DNA from: Rhizobium sp. 2MFCol3.1
GTDB taxonomy: Bacteria; Pseudomonadota; Alphaproteobacteria; Rhizobiales; Rhizobiaceae
Length of the DNA stretch: 64,000 bases
NCBI RefSeq assembly: GCF_000377565.1
Contig: NZ_KB898359.1
Span: 56,508-120,507 of the forward strand
Reading direction: 5' to 3'
How positions within the stretch are numbered: position 1 is the stretch's first letter; every line of letters begins with the position of its first letter. A model generated the notes under the pieces. That model did not search any database and was not told where the DNA came from. It saw only the letters and a list, made by a program, of their open reading frames with translations. Both the position numbers and the translations under genes were made by a program. Below are positions 53,196 to 63,311 of this stretch, one piece after another.

Positions 53196-53700
53196 ATGTT
53201 GAGATCGTAGGCATACCGAAACAGGCCGGGCCGCCTCCCGAGGCACCGCGGTCGCCTTTAAGTTGATATTGAAGACATCACTCGAGCGGCGCTTTCAAGC
53301 AACCGGGCTAAGGAACGTCCGTCGACGCCGTCGGCTTGATCGAGCATCACAACCGGCGGACCTATGACTGCCTGCGACTTTGTGGACCATGTCAACACAT
53401 ACTGGTAGCCACGAACGTCCACCAAGTGGTCGCAGTCTGTCCCTTCCGTTGACACCGACAGCCCACGATCCGCTTGAGCCGCACACCGATCCCCTTTTCG
53501 GTTCGCGTGAACGCGGTCCCGATATGCCGACACCACCGCGCGTCGAGATGTGGTCTGGCGCATACCACGCTTTCAATGCGAATTGCCTGAGCATCCTAAA
53601 AAATGTCGGCGCCTGAACCGGCCAATCATACGTTGTATACTTGTGGGCTTGCGGTTCGCGGCGCATTCACTATCTAAGATCTTGAGCAAGGAAAATCCAA
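53196..53700. other. Gene-poor region between the two sugar loci
   Basis: About 500 bases. Minus-strand frames around 53270-53560 contain stretches that look partly protein-like (VVMLDQADGVDGRSLARLLE) but are broken and unassignable; possibly decayed coding DNA. Confidence 0.3.
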
Positions 53701-54033
53701 ATGGTTGAGCGGCTTTCCCCAGTATCGTCCACCGCATCGTCAAACCCGACACGGGTCGATCGCAGTATCTCGCTCGCGGAACCGGATGTAGCATGGGCAG
53801 CTGAGAGACAATCTGCGATCACTGCCAGCTTGGAGCAAAAGAACAACGAAGGTCGCGAACAAAACCTCGGGGATGACGAATTACCTTCAGGCCATTTGCC
53901 ACATCTTCCACCTGAAGACCAAGCTCGAGAGGCCGAGCAGTCAGACAGTCATCTGTCAGGCGAAAGCGAGCGAATTGGCAAGGGGAACCTCAGTGAAAAT
54001 GTTCCATTCGGCGAGCATCAAGGCTACGTCTGA
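53701..54033 (+). CDS. Doubtful hydrophilic hypothetical protein
   Basis: A 110-residue frame rich in Glu, Ser and Pro (LEQKNNEGREQNLGDDELPS, GHLPHLPPEDQAREAEQSDS) that would be disordered. No ribosome-binding site stands out. Composition is closer to the window's stress-type small proteins than to frame shadows, but support is weak. Confidence 0.35.
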   Translation: MVERLSPVSSTASSNPTRVDRSISLAEPDVAWAAERQSAITASLEQKNNEGREQNLGDDELPSGHLPHLPPEDQAREAEQSDSHLSGESERIGKGNLSENVPFGEHQGYV

Positions 54034-54483
54034 AATAGCCCCCGCCGGCCTCCAAAAGACCATGGAAAGATAAGGCGATCCAGGTTGGGATCTGAGCCTA
54101 TAACGGGACAGCGGTTCCAGCATCATGACATAGTCTTTTCGCAGGCTTTTGACGCCAGTCATCTTTCGATGGCGCAATGGGGCGTCAATTCGGCCATGTT
54201 CTTGCGCCATCTTGACGCCAGTATCGCCATCGCCACAAGAGCGCCCTTCCTTCGAGAACCACGTCGTTCTCAGCGGCGTGCGTGCGCGATACATCAACGC
54301 GGTTTTCAATGGTGTGGCGAGCCGGGGCGGGGGAATTCTTGCTTGATCTCAGAGCATGCATGCTTCACGCGGCTGATTTCAACACTTGATTGGGGCCAGC
54401 CGGATAACGGGGGGCGTAAAGTTCTTGGCCGCCCATAAAGGCGGCCTCGATTTGCGAAAGGTAGGCACACCCAATTCCGTGGA
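54034..54483. other. Gene-poor region
   Basis: About 450 bases with no supported gene or RNA. A short near-repeat (ttgacgccagt/tttgacgccagtc around 54150 and 54213) is seen. Confidence 0.3.
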
Positions 54484-55101
54484 CTATTCCGCGGCCTGGC
54501 CGACGTCCTCGCGATGGTGGATCTCCGTTCCCAAGACCTTCAAGCATTCCCTGATGAACGCCGCTAGTGCAGTCCACCCTTTTGCCGAAACCATGGTTCC
54601 ATCAACGAGTGCCTCGGTCGGCGACAGGTCCACGTATGTACCGCCAGCAAGCGTGACCTCAGGTTCGCACGCGCCAAGCGCGCCGACACGCTTGCCACGC
54701 ACGACACCGTCGACGGCGATCAATATCTGAACCCCGTGGCAGATCGTGAAGATAGGCTTGCGTGTCTCGTGGAAATGGCGAACCATCGCCTGGACGCGTT
54801 TATCGGTTCGGATGTACTCGGGACCACGTCCGCCGGCCGCGTAGACAGCGTGATACTGATCAAGCTGCGCCTCGGCTTCCGAAAACGTCTTGTTGATCGT
54901 GAAAAAGTGGCCGAGCTTTTCGGTGTAGGTCTGGTCGCCCTCAAAGTCGTGCAGCGACGTCTTGATCAGATCTCCCGCCTTCTTGTCTGGGCAAACAACG
55001 TGCACTGTGTGGCCGACCGCTTCCATCGCCTGCTGATAGACGAATATCTCGTATTCCTCGGTGAACTCGCCTGTCAGCATCAATATCTTTTTGCCTGGCA
55101 T
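54484..55101 (-). CDS. DJ-1/PfpI-family protein
   Basis: A 205-residue protein of the DJ-1/PfpI superfamily, which includes glyoxalase III-type and cysteine-dependent enzymes. Seen: KKILMLTGEFTEEYEIFVYQ, the glutamate region near the N-terminus, and the nucleophile elbow IFTICHGVQILIAVDGVVRG with the reactive cysteine, then LSPTEALVDGTMVSAKGW. It is the last gene of the second transporter operon, suggesting handling of a reactive carbonyl product. ATG 55101 is preceded by GAGGAG. Confidence 0.9.
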   Translation of the reverse strand: MPGKKILMLTGEFTEEYEIFVYQQAMEAVGHTVHVVCPDKKAGDLIKTSLHDFEGDQTYTEKLGHFFTINKTFSEAEAQLDQYHAVYAAGGRGPEYIRTDKRVQAMVRHFHETRKPIFTICHGVQILIAVDGVVRGKRVGALGACEPEVTLAGGTYVDLSPTEALVDGTMVSAKGWTALAAFIRECLKVLGTEIHHREDVGQAAE

Positions 55102-55127
55102 GATTTACTCCTCTTTTCTCATGCTAT

Positions 55128-55146
55128 GGGGCGGCTCAGCCGCCCC
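55128..55146 (-). repeat. Intergenic hairpin after the second binding-protein gene
   Basis: GGGGCGGCT (55128-55136) and AGCCGCCCC (55138-55146) form a perfect 9-base stem with a 1-base centre, between the binding-protein stop and the DJ-1 start. Same position as the hairpin at 44043 in the other transporter operon. Confidence 0.6.
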
Positions 55147-55161
55147 GGTTGACGTTGGTGA

Positions 55162-56112
55162 TCAGAACGGAGAGTCAGGGAAATAATATTCCTTGGCGTT
55201 CTCCTGAGTGATGAGCGGAGCGTCGAGCTTGACCGTTCCGCGAACGGGCGCCTGACCCACTAAATTCGCGACAGTCATGTAGATCGCGGTCTTGATCATT
55301 GCAGGCGGATAAGGCGTTTCGACAGGCGTCATCGCGTCCCCATCGATAACCTTCTTGACGATATCCTTCATGCCGTTACCGCCGAGCGCTAGCTTGATGT
55401 CCTTGCGGCCGGACTCTTTCACGGCCTCGAGAACGCCAAGCAGCATATCGTCGTCGTTGGCCCATACGGCGTCGATCTGAGGGTGCTTAGCAAGGTAGTC
55501 CTGCATTAGTTTGAAAGCTTCGTCACTGTTCCAGTTCGCATACTGGATGTCCAGAACCTTGAGGTCAGTACCTTTGATAGCGTCCTGGAAACCCTGAATT
55601 CGCTCGTCGTCAATGACGGTCGGAATGCCGCGCAAAACAACCAAATTGCCCTTGCCGCCCAGCTTGTCGATCATGAACTTCGCGGTGTTGCGACCAACCG
55701 CGATGTTGTCGCCTGCGAGATAAAGGTCTTGGATCGTCGCATCGTTGAGGCCACGGTCTACCACGGTGATGAACGTACCGGCATCTTTTACGGCCTTGAC
55801 CGGAGTGGTCAGCTCTTCGGACGTGTACGGCAGAATGACCAGTGCGTCGAGCTTACGACCCGCGGACAGGTCTTCAAGGGCACTGACTTGAGCCGTTGCC
55901 GACGGTGAGGTCTTGACGACGACCTCGACATTCGGAAACGCGGCATTGATCTCCTTGGCGGCGGCCTGAGCGTGATACACGATGCCCGCTGTCCAACCAT
56001 GGTCGGCTGCCGGGATCGATACCGCGACAACCTTCTTATCCTCAGCGAGCGCGTGGCCCGCAATCAGCATCGTACTCACGGCTGCAGCCGCGATCCATTT
56101 TGTAGTAGACAT
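55162..56112 (-). CDS. Sugar ABC transporter substrate-binding protein (second locus)
   Basis: A 316-residue periplasmic protein. Signal peptide MSTTKWIAAAAVSTMLIAGH then ALAED. RbsB-type sugar-binding lobes: VVAVSIPAADHGWTAGIVYH, LDALVILPYTSEELTTPVKA, GNLVVLRGIPTVIDDERIQG and DAVWANDDDMLLGVLEAVKE. The ligand is unknown; the D/W/E-rich pocket residues (PAADHGWTAG, ANDDDM) differ from the first locus. ATG 56112 is preceded by GGGAGGAA. Confidence 0.93.
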   Translation of the reverse strand: MSTTKWIAAAAVSTMLIAGHALAEDKKVVAVSIPAADHGWTAGIVYHAQAAAKEINAAFPNVEVVVKTSPSATAQVSALEDLSAGRKLDALVILPYTSEELTTPVKAVKDAGTFITVVDRGLNDATIQDLYLAGDNIAVGRNTAKFMIDKLGGKGNLVVLRGIPTVIDDERIQGFQDAIKGTDLKVLDIQYANWNSDEAFKLMQDYLAKHPQIDAVWANDDDMLLGVLEAVKESGRKDIKLALGGNGMKDIVKKVIDGDAMTPVETPYPPAMIKTAIYMTVANLVGQAPVRGTVKLDAPLITQENAKEYYFPDSPF

Positions 56113-56169
56113 TCCATTCCTCCCAGAATTTGGACCTAAGATCGTGAACCCGTGTGGTCCTGACACGGA

Positions 56170-57162
56170 TTATTTCGAGAACCTTTGAATGAGCATGGCG
56201 ATGATGATGATCACACCCTGGACGCCCGCCACGAGGTATTCCGAAACGAAGTCGGAGAGAACCATGAGGTTTGCGATGAGCTCGAGGATGACCGCGCCCG
56301 CCACCGTTCCCCACACGTGTCCCTTCCCACCGCGCAACGCTGTCCCACCGATGACCACCGCAGTGATTACCTGGAGCTCCCAGAGAACGCCCGTGGTTGG
56401 CGTAGCCGCACCGAGCCGCGGCACATAACAGATGGCAGCGATCGCGACGCAGGCACCTTGGATAGCGTAGGCGATCGTACGGGTCTTGATGATCGAAACG
56501 CCGGAGTAGCGGGCGACGTCTTCATTGGCTCCGACGGCTGCGCATTTACGACCGTATTTCATTTTATAAAGAATGAAGGACGCAACGGCTGCGACCGCGA
56601 TCGAAATCAGGATCGGAAACGGTATCCCCGCAATGGTACCGAAATAAACCGGTCGATAGGCGTCACGCAGGCCACGATCGATAGGGATCGTGCCGCCATC
56701 CGACATGTAGGTGATCAGTGCCCGAAATATGCCCATCGTGCCGAGAGTAGCGATGAAGGGTTCGATTTTGCCGACCGTGACGATAATCCCGTTCATCAGG
56801 CCACAGAACAACCCAACGGCGACAGCCACCAGCATCCCCGCGGGAATAGCCGCCACGCCCCATTCCGGCGCCATCCTGTTCATGAACATGATGGTGATAC
56901 CCGTGATGAACGCCGCCATGGAGCCCACGGAAAGATCGAGGCCGCCGGATGAAATGACGAATGTCGCGCCGACTGCGATGATCGCGATAAAGGCGCTTCG
57001 GGTAATCACGTTGCCGAGGTTGGTGGCTGAGAGAAAATCCTGATTGATAGCAAAGCCGATCACCATGAGCGCGGCAAGCGCGATAAAGGGGCCGACATCC
57101 GACCAGCCGATATTCCAATCACGTTCCGGCCTGACCGCAGTGGAACCCGTAATCACCGTCAT
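56170..57162 (-). CDS. Sugar ABC transporter permease (second locus)
   Basis: A 330-residue RbsC-type inner-membrane permease with about ten helices. Seen: AIIAVGATFVISSGGLDLSV (S-G-G-L-D-L-S-V-G), KIEPFIATLGTMGIFRALIT, AVVIGGTALRGGKGHVWGTV and LVAGVQGVIIIIAMLIQRFS. It overlaps the ATPase gene by 4 bases and is followed by the binding-protein gene, so the order is ATPase, permease, binding protein. Confidence 0.94.
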   Translation of the reverse strand: MTVITGSTAVRPERDWNIGWSDVGPFIALAALMVIGFAINQDFLSATNLGNVITRSAFIAIIAVGATFVISSGGLDLSVGSMAAFITGITIMFMNRMAPEWGVAAIPAGMLVAVAVGLFCGLMNGIIVTVGKIEPFIATLGTMGIFRALITYMSDGGTIPIDRGLRDAYRPVYFGTIAGIPFPILISIAVAAVASFILYKMKYGRKCAAVGANEDVARYSGVSIIKTRTIAYAIQGACVAIAAICYVPRLGAATPTTGVLWELQVITAVVIGGTALRGGKGHVWGTVAGAVILELIANLMVLSDFVSEYLVAGVQGVIIIIAMLIQRFSK

Positions 57163-58736
57163 CTTCTTCCTCCCTCATTGCTTCCAGCCGCGTGGCTCGT
57201 CGCCATGAGCGCGACATTATGTTCCGTCATCGCCTCGCCTGAGACTTCCCCAGCAATACGCCCCTCGCGCATTACCAGTATTCGGTCGCAGATGCCGATC
57301 AGCTCCTGCATCTCCGAGGAGATGACGATGCAGGTCTTCCCCTCCGACACGAGTTGCTGAATGAATGCGTAAATTTGCGCCTTGTTGGCGATGTCGATCC
57401 CGCGGGTCGGCTCGTCGATGACAACGACCGACGGCGTGGTGAGCAACACCTTTGCAAGCAGCAGCTTCTGTTGATTGCCACCGGAGAGCTGGCCTGCTTT
57501 CACGCCCAGGTTTTTGAGCCGGATGTCATATTGATCAACGGCTTGCGTCAGTGCCATCTGTTCGCGCTTGCGGCGCATGAGCAGCCCGGGATGAAAGCGT
57601 CCCAGCGCCGACAAGGTGAGGTTCGGAGCAAGCCGTTCCTGCAAGAGAAGGCCCTTGCCCTTACGGTCCTCGGTTAGATAACCGATACCGGCGTCGAGGG
57701 CTGCCCTGGGCGTGTGGATGTTGATTGCCTTGCCAAGCAGTTCGACAGTACCGGTCGCAGGACGAAGCCCCATTATGCCCTCGAAGAGTTCCGTGCGTCC
57801 GGCACCGATCATCCCTGCGAAGCCAAGGATTTCCGATTGACGGACGTCGAACGAAACGTCTTTTGCGAAGCCGGGCACGGTGAGATTGCGGACTGAAAGC
57901 GTCGTCTTGGATGGGGCAATTGCTCGCTTCGGCGGGTAGAGCGCAGCAAGGTCGCGGCCAACCATGTGCCGCGCCATGTCCATCTGACTGAGCGTGTGTC
58001 CGGGATAGGTTCCGATCATCTTGCCGTCACGCAGGACCGTGACTTTATCGGCAAGACGTTGCACTTCATCGAGCCGGTGGCTGATGTAGAGGACTGCGGT
58101 CCCCTGCTCCTTCAAGCGAAGGATGATGGCAAGGAGCCGCTCGACTTCCTCGCCAGTTAAAACGGCAGTGGGTTCGTCAAAGATGACAAGCTTGTAGTCA
58201 TCCAGGAGGGCTCGGGCGATCTGGACCAGCTGACGGTCGGCCAGCGAAATGTTGCGAACAAGCGCGTTCGGCGACACAACGCAGCCAAGCTCCGCAAGCT
58301 TCTCTCGAGTAAGACGTCGCATGGTTTTGTCGTCGACGGTACCATTTCGCATCAGCTCTCTGCCGAGAAACACGTTTTCGGCGACAGTCAGAGCCTCGGC
58401 GAGGAGTATCTCCTGATGGACAAGCACGATACCCGCATCTTGGGCGCGTTCGGGTTTATCAAACTTGACGTCAACCTCAGCCATCGACAGTGACCCAGCC
58501 GACGGCTCGGCATAGCCTGACAGCAACCGCATGAAGGTTGATTTGCCGGCACCGTTTTCCCCGATGATAGCGTGAATTTCTCCAGGCAGAATATCGAGCG
58601 TGATATCGGACAGAACAGTGACGGGGCCATACTGTTTCGATAGGCTTTTTGCGCGCAGTACGTGTTGCCGAACGGGTTGGATGGCCTCCTTCACGTCTTG
58701 CGTACCCGCTCTGCCGATGCTCGCGACGTTGGACAT
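57159..58736 (-). CDS. Sugar ABC transporter ATP-binding protein (second locus)
   Basis: A 525-residue tandem ATPase of the RbsA type. First domain: Walker A GENGAGKS, signature ISLADRQLVQIARALLDD, Walker B LVIFDEPTAVLT. Second domain: [42 protein letters not shown] 58736 begins 4 bases after the GntR stop; the GTGACGGA before it is a weak ribosome site, implying coupling to GntR translation. A long upstream extension of the frame overlaps the GntR gene and is rejected. Confidence 0.94.
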   Translation of the reverse strand: MSNVASIGRAGTQDVKEAIQPVRQHVLRAKSLSKQYGPVTVLSDITLDILPGEIHAIIGENGAGKSTFMRLLSGYAEPSAGSLSMAEVDVKFDKPERAQDAGIVLVHQEILLAEALTVAENVFLGRELMRNGTVDDKTMRRLTREKLAELGCVVSPNALVRNISLADRQLVQIARALLDDYKLVIFDEPTAVLTGEEVERLLAIILRLKEQGTAVLYISHRLDEVQRLADKVTVLRDGKMIGTYPGHTLSQMDMARHMVGRDLAALYPPKRAIAPSKTTLSVRNLTVPGFAKDVSFDVRQSEILGFAGMIGAGRTELFEGIMGLRPATGTVELLGKAINIHTPRAALDAGIGYLTEDRKGKGLLLQERLAPNLTLSALGRFHPGLLMRRKREQMALTQAVDQYDIRLKNLGVKAGQLSGGNQQKLLLAKVLLTTPSVVVIDEPTRGIDIANKAQIYAFIQQLVSEGKTCIVISSEMQELIGICDRILVMREGRIAGEVSGEAMTEHNVALMATSHAAGSNEGGRR

Positions 58737-58740
58737 TCCG

Positions 58741-59448
58741 TCACCCTTGGTCGAAAGCCGGCAGGAGCCGGTCACGTGAATGCTCAAGATGCACACGCAT
58801 TGCCCGCTCCGCGGCCGGGCCATCGCCAGCTTCCAGCGCCGCCAGAAGCGCCTCGTGTTCGTCCAACGCTTCTTCTGTCACCCGCGAATGGAACATCAAC
58901 CTGAATATATGAAAGTGCGTGTGCTGATGGTTCAGGGTTTCGCGAATAAGTTCGTTGCCTGCGATCTCGAGAATCTTGTCGTGAAACATCGCGTCCTGTC
59001 GTGCGAAGGTGGAATAGCGCAAACGTTCATCGCCGCCTTCGCGGCGACCCATCAGCCCAGCAGCTGCCCGCACGGCTGAAAGCTTGACGTCGTCCATGGC
59101 GATTGCGGCCCTCGCGGCGCTATCGGGCTCTAGCAACAGGCGAAGCTGATACAGCTCGTCAAAACGTCGGCGGGTAATCTGCGGAGCGGCGCTGAAGCCG
59201 ATAAGGTGGGTCTTAACGACGAGACCTTCGCCTTCTAGGCGTCCGAGCGCTTCGCGGATCGGTGTCTGCGACACGTTGAGTTCGCGAACGAGATTGTCGA
59301 CCGTGATGCGTGTGCCAGGCGGAATCTTTAACGTCATCAACTGAGCGAATATCGCTTCGTAAACGCTGCCAGCGAGGCTGTTAGCGCGTGGGATAAAGCC
59401 ACTCGTATCGAATGTGTCAGGTGTCACCGCGGGAATTTTCAGTTGCAT
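58741..59448 (-). CDS. GntR-family (FadR-type, FCD) transcriptional regulator
   Basis: A 235-residue regulator: winged HTH at ~20-85 (SLAGSVYEAIFAQLMTLKIP, VRELNVSQTPIREALGRLEG) and an all-helical FCD ligand domain at ~95-225 (DELYQLRLLLEPDSAARAAI, with metal-ligand histidines in DAMFHDKIL, HQHTHFHIFRL and LDEHEALLAAL). ATG 59448 has AGAGG 8 bases upstream; earlier in-frame starts at 59466/59472 are less well supported. It probably represses both its own operon and the divergent dehydrogenase operon through the palindrome between them. Confidence 0.92.
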   Translation of the reverse strand: MQLKIPAVTPDTFDTSGFIPRANSLAGSVYEAIFAQLMTLKIPPGTRITVDNLVRELNVSQTPIREALGRLEGEGLVVKTHLIGFSAAPQITRRRFDELYQLRLLLEPDSAARAAIAMDDVKLSAVRAAAGLMGRREGGDERLRYSTFARQDAMFHDKILEIAGNELIRETLNHQHTHFHIFRLMFHSRVTEEALDEHEALLAALEAGDGPAAERAMRVHLEHSRDRLLPAFDQG

Positions 59449-59507
59449 GTTTTTGCCTCTTGACATGATCAATCGCTAACATGATGCTCGCCGATATGCA
59501 ATCCCAT

Positions 59508-59519
59508 ATCCTATAGGAT
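59508..59519. promoter_or_regulatory. 12-bp perfect palindrome, likely GntR operator
   Basis: ATCCTATAGGAT lies in the 88-base gap between the divergent GntR and dehydrogenase genes. FCD-type GntR proteins typically bind short T-rich palindromes of this sort centred on TATA, placed over divergent promoters. Confidence 0.6.
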
Positions 59520-59536
59520 TTTATATTGGAGCCAAA

Positions 59537-60571
59537 GTGAGGGTCGATCAAGAGAGTGCTCTGTGCCTAGCGACGCGCCTTTTAGAGGAGCGAGGCACCC
59601 CATTGGAACACGCGCGTTTACAGGCACGCGTCCTATTCGAAGGCGAATTGAAAGGCCATCCATCGCACGGCCTGCAGCGCCTTCCCCGCATCCTTGCACG
59701 CATCGAGCGCACTCTTATTGACCCGGCTTCCGCAGGCCGTTCGCATTGGCGGTCGTCGTCCTTCCTGGAAGTCGATGGCATGAAGGGGCTTGGCCCAGTG
59801 GTGGCCTGCGCAGCGCTTGAGCACCTGGCAGACCGAACCCGTCAGGCTGGTGTCGCGGTTGCTGGAATCCGCAACTCGAACCATCTTGGAATGCTTGCCT
59901 ACTACGTCGAACGTCTGGCCGACAAAGGTCTTATAGGGCTCGCAATGTCTTCGAGCGAGGCGCTGGTTCACCCTTACGGCGGGACGCAGGCGCTTTTGGG
60001 GACCAACCCGCTTGCGATCGCCATACCCACCGCGGATCGGCCGATGGTGATCGACCTTGCAACCGGCATCGTCTCGATGGGCAAGATTCACCACCATGCC
60101 GCCAACGGCTCTCCGATACCGAGGGGCTGGGCGCGAGACGCCGATGGGAGATCAACAACCGATGCTACCGCAGCCACGAAAGGATCAATCGCCCCGTTCG
60201 GGGAGGCCAAGGGCTATGCATTGGGTATGGCGCTGGAACTGATGGTCGCATCTGTCGCCAAATCTGCTCTAGCGCCCAACGTTCGAGGAACGCTCGACGC
60301 CAACGCTTTATGCAACAAGGGCGACGTCCTCATTGCTATTGATATTGGCGAGCAACCCGAGATGCTCGCCAGTTTCACCACCTATCTCAACGGCGTTCGC
60401 AACTCGCTGCCAGCTGATCCGGCCCGTCCGGTAACCGTCCCAGGGGACGGCGCATTGGCACGACGTGAAGAAGCCCTTTCGTCCGGCATAGCGATTTCGC
60501 CGCGGCTTTGGGACGAACTCAACGCCCTTTCTTACAGTAGCAAACCGCTTGTCAAAGGACATGGACAATGA
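59537..60571 (+). CDS. Malate/L-lactate/ureidoglycolate dehydrogenase-family oxidoreductase
   Basis: A 344-residue NAD(P)-dependent enzyme of the Ldh_2 family. Seen: HPSHGLQRLPRILARIE (conserved S-H-G), VAGIRNSNHLGMLAYYVERL (catalytic histidine), GTNPLAIAIPTADRPMVIDL and GEAKGYALGMALELM. These enzymes oxidise 2-hydroxy acids or reduce the keto acids. GTG start at 59537 with TTGGAG upstream. First gene of the plus-strand operon, overlapping the next gene by 4 bases. Confidence 0.9.
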   Translation: MRVDQESALCLATRLLEERGTPLEHARLQARVLFEGELKGHPSHGLQRLPRILARIERTLIDPASAGRSHWRSSSFLEVDGMKGLGPVVACAALEHLADRTRQAGVAVAGIRNSNHLGMLAYYVERLADKGLIGLAMSSSEALVHPYGGTQALLGTNPLAIAIPTADRPMVIDLATGIVSMGKIHHHAANGSPIPRGWARDADGRSTTDATAATKGSIAPFGEAKGYALGMALELMVASVAKSALAPNVRGTLDANALCNKGDVLIAIDIGEQPEMLASFTTYLNGVRNSLPADPARPVTVPGDGALARREEALSSGIAISPRLWDELNALSYSSKPLVKGHGQ

Positions 60572-61794
60572 CCCTCTTCGCCGCTCTACGGCTTCCCCAG
60601 GAAATCTTGTTCGGCAAAGGACAGCGCCATGCCCTGGCAACTGTCGCGGCAAGGCTTGGAAGGAGAGCCCTGGTATGCACGGACGAGAGGTTCGCGGCGA
60701 CCTCCGTATTCGCCGAACTCGTGAGCGCGCTTGAAGCAGCCTCCGTAGCCGTTTTGATCTACGACGGAGTACAGCCCGACGTGCCAGCCGACAGTGTCTC
60801 GGTTTGCGTAGAGGACGCCAGAACGTTCGATCCAGAGATGGTGATCGGCATCGGTGGTGGAAGTTGTTTGGATATGGCCAAGTGCGCAGCACTCCTGTTG
60901 ACTCACGGTGGCCAGCTCAAGGACTACTATGGCGAATACAAGGTGCCAAGCCCGATAATCCCCGTCCTTGCTGTCCCGACAACGGCGGGTACGGGTTCGG
61001 AGGTCACCCCTGTTGCGGTAATTTCCGATTCCGAACGCACTTTGAAGGTCGGGATATCTAGCCCTTATCTGATAGCAACAGCCGCGATATGCGATCCCGA
61101 GCTGACGATGACGTGCCCACCAGGCTTGACTGCCGTTGCAGGCGCTGACGCCCTCACCCATGCGATTGAGGCCTTCACGGCCGCGCGTCGCGGCGTTGAT
61201 CATTCCTTGGCTCAGAAGCACGTCTTCATCGGCAAGAGCGCGTTGACCGACCACTTCGCGCTGCTAGCCATCAAGCTTCTTGGCCGAAGTCTCGAGAAAG
61301 CCTGCAAGGACGGTTCGGACGAAGATGCGCGCGCCGACGTAATGATGGGTGCACTTGCTGCAGGCTGCGCGTTTGGGACAGCAGGCACGGCCGCGGCCCA
61401 CGCCGTTCAGTACCCGGCTGGCGCTTTGACGCATACGGCCCATGGTCTCGGCGTCGCGACAATGATGCCTTACGTCATGAACTACAACCTTTCGGCTTCA
61501 GTTACCGAAATGTCGCAGATCGGAGCGGCGCTCGGTCTGGGGACATCGGGTCTCGACGAGAGGCAGCTCGCGGTGGCAGCAATCGAGGAAATCCGCAGGC
61601 TTTTCGCGGCGATCGGCATTACCGCAACGCTCGCCGATCTAGGGCTCGCAGCAGACAAGCTGGACTGGACGGCCGAGCAGGCCTTCAACATTGACAGGCT
61701 GATCAAGAACAATCCACGGCCGTTTGATCTCGACGCCATGAAACGTCTTGTCAAAGCCGCCTACGATGGCAATTTCGCCGCTTCCGCCATGTGA
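60568..61794 (+). CDS. Iron-containing alcohol dehydrogenase
   Basis: A 408-residue member of the Fe-dependent alcohol dehydrogenase family. Seen: dinucleotide site VIGIGGGSCLDMAKCAALLL, phosphate-binding VPTTAGTGSEVTPVAVISD, and metal ligands DALTHAIEAFTAARR (D/H) with GTAAAHAVQYPAGALTHTAH and HGLGVATMMPYVM. It should interconvert an alcohol and aldehyde with NAD(P). It is coupled to the upstream Ldh-family gene (ATGA) and followed by an aldehyde dehydrogenase, so an alcohol-to-acid sequence is likely. Confidence 0.93.
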   Translation: MTLFAALRLPQEILFGKGQRHALATVAARLGRRALVCTDERFAATSVFAELVSALEAASVAVLIYDGVQPDVPADSVSVCVEDARTFDPEMVIGIGGGSCLDMAKCAALLLTHGGQLKDYYGEYKVPSPIIPVLAVPTTAGTGSEVTPVAVISDSERTLKVGISSPYLIATAAICDPELTMTCPPGLTAVAGADALTHAIEAFTAARRGVDHSLAQKHVFIGKSALTDHFALLAIKLLGRSLEKACKDGSDEDARADVMMGALAAGCAFGTAGTAAAHAVQYPAGALTHTAHGLGVATMMPYVMNYNLSASVTEMSQIGAALGLGTSGLDERQLAVAAIEEIRRLFAAIGITATLADLGLAADKLDWTAEQAFNIDRLIKNNPRPFDLDAMKRLVKAAYDGNFAASAM

Positions 61795-61808
61795 TTATCG
61801 AGGAAACC

Positions 61809-63296
61809 ATGACAATCGCCCAACAGATCACCCCGGCAAACCGCCACCTGCCAGACCTCAATGCCGCTGCGCGCGGGCTCTATATCGACGGACAATGGCG
61901 ACCCTCCCACTCGGGGAGGCAGATCGACGTCGTCGATCCATCGACGGGTGGCATTTTGGCTACCGTTCCCGATGCAACGATCGAGGATGCCAGAGCCAGT
62001 GTAGACGCGGCCGCGGCGGCAGCGCCATCTTGGCGAGCGACACCTCCTCGTAAACGCTCCGAAATTCTGCGTCGTTGCTTCGAGCTGATGATCGATCGGT
62101 CGGACATGCTGGCTACGCTCATTTCCATGGAGAACGGCAAAGCGCTGCGGGACGCCCGCGGTGAAGTTGCGTATGCTGCGGAATTTTTCCGCTGGAACGC
62201 CGAAGAGGCTGTGCGCATCAGCGGCGAATTCGCCATAGCTCCATCCGGCACCAACCGCATCATCGTCGATTATCAGCCGATCGGAATTTGTCTGCTGATC
62301 ACGCCCTGGAATTTCCCGGCGGCGATGGCCACCCGGAAAATTGCGCCAGCGCTAGCGGCTGGCTGTACCGTCATTCTCAAGCCCGCGAGCGAAACCCCAC
62401 TCACAGCTTATGCTCTCGCAGCGATATACGAAGAGGCCGGTGTGCCAAAGGGCGTTGTCAACGTGCTGACGACAACCAACCCCGGGCCCGTAACATCGAC
62501 GGTCTTGGCCGACCCGCGCGTCAGGAAGCTCTCATTCACTGGATCAACTGGCGTCGGGCGACAATTGCTTGCTGAAGCGTCAAAGCACGTCATTTCCTGC
62601 TCGATGGAGCTTGGTGGAAACGCACCGTTCGTGGTTTTCGACGACGCGGATCTCGACGCCGCGCTCGATGGCGCTATGATCGCCAAGATGCGCAACGCTG
62701 GTGAAGCCTGCACGGCAGCAAACCGGTTCTACGTGCAGTCCCGGATCCACGACGCTTTCGCCAAAGGGCTGTCCGATCGCATGTCAGCCTTGAAGGTCGG
62801 CTCGGGTGTCGAGGCCGACACGGACTGCGGCCCTATGATTACCCGCAAGGCAGTCGACAAGATCAGCCGCCTGGTTGATGATGCGAAAGGCAAAGGCGCA
62901 CGTGTTCTGTGTGGTGGCGAAGCGCCGTCAGGGTCCGGCTTTTTCTATCCACCAACAGTACTTGCAAATGTGTCCGCGGAAAGCGAAATGGCTGAAGAAG
63001 AAATCTTCGGACCCGTTGCGCCAATCTATCGATTTGAGACCGAGCAAGAAGCGATCGACCTTGCAAACGACACCGAGTACGGACTGGCAGCCTATGTTTA
63101 CACACGCGATCTTGCCCGCGGTCTTCGGGTGTCGTCGGCTATTGAGGCGGGCATGATTGCACTAAACCGTGGCTTGGTCTCCGATCCGGCCGCCCCCTTC
63201 GGCGGTGTCAAGCAAAGCGGACTAGGTCGTGAGGGCGGACAACACCACGGCATTGCGGAGTTCATGGAAGCGAAATATATCGCAACAAGTTTCTGA
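61809..63296 (+). CDS. NAD(P)-dependent aldehyde dehydrogenase (succinate-semialdehyde dehydrogenase-like)
   Basis: A 495-residue aldehyde dehydrogenase. Seen: [20 protein letters not shown], coenzyme loop [14 protein letters not shown], glutamate base [16 protein letters not shown] and catalytic cysteine in [12 protein letters not shown], then [14 protein letters not shown]. The overall pattern is that of the succinate-semialdehyde/glutarate-semialdehyde group, but the substrate is not fixed by motifs. ATG 61809 follows GAGGAAACC; a GTG at 61791 overlaps the previous gene's stop. Confidence 0.94.
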   Translation: MTIAQQITPANRHLPDLNAAARGLYIDGQWRPSHSGRQIDVVDPSTGGILATVPDATIEDARASVDAAAAAAPSWRATPPRKRSEILRRCFELMIDRSDMLATLISMENGKALRDARGEVAYAAEFFRWNAEEAVRISGEFAIAPSGTNRIIVDYQPIGICLLITPWNFPAAMATRKIAPALAAGCTVILKPASETPLTAYALAAIYEEAGVPKGVVNVLTTTNPGPVTSTVLADPRVRKLSFTGSTGVGRQLLAEASKHVISCSMELGGNAPFVVFDDADLDAALDGAMIAKMRNAGEACTAANRFYVQSRIHDAFAKGLSDRMSALKVGSGVEADTDCGPMITRKAVDKISRLVDDAKGKGARVLCGGEAPSGSGFFYPPTVLANVSAESEMAEEEIFGPVAPIYRFETEQEAIDLANDTEYGLAAYVYTRDLARGLRVSSAIEAGMIALNRGLVSDPAAPFGGVKQSGLGREGGQHHGIAEFMEAKYIATSF

Positions 63297-63311
63297 TCCG
63301 GAGGATATTCA

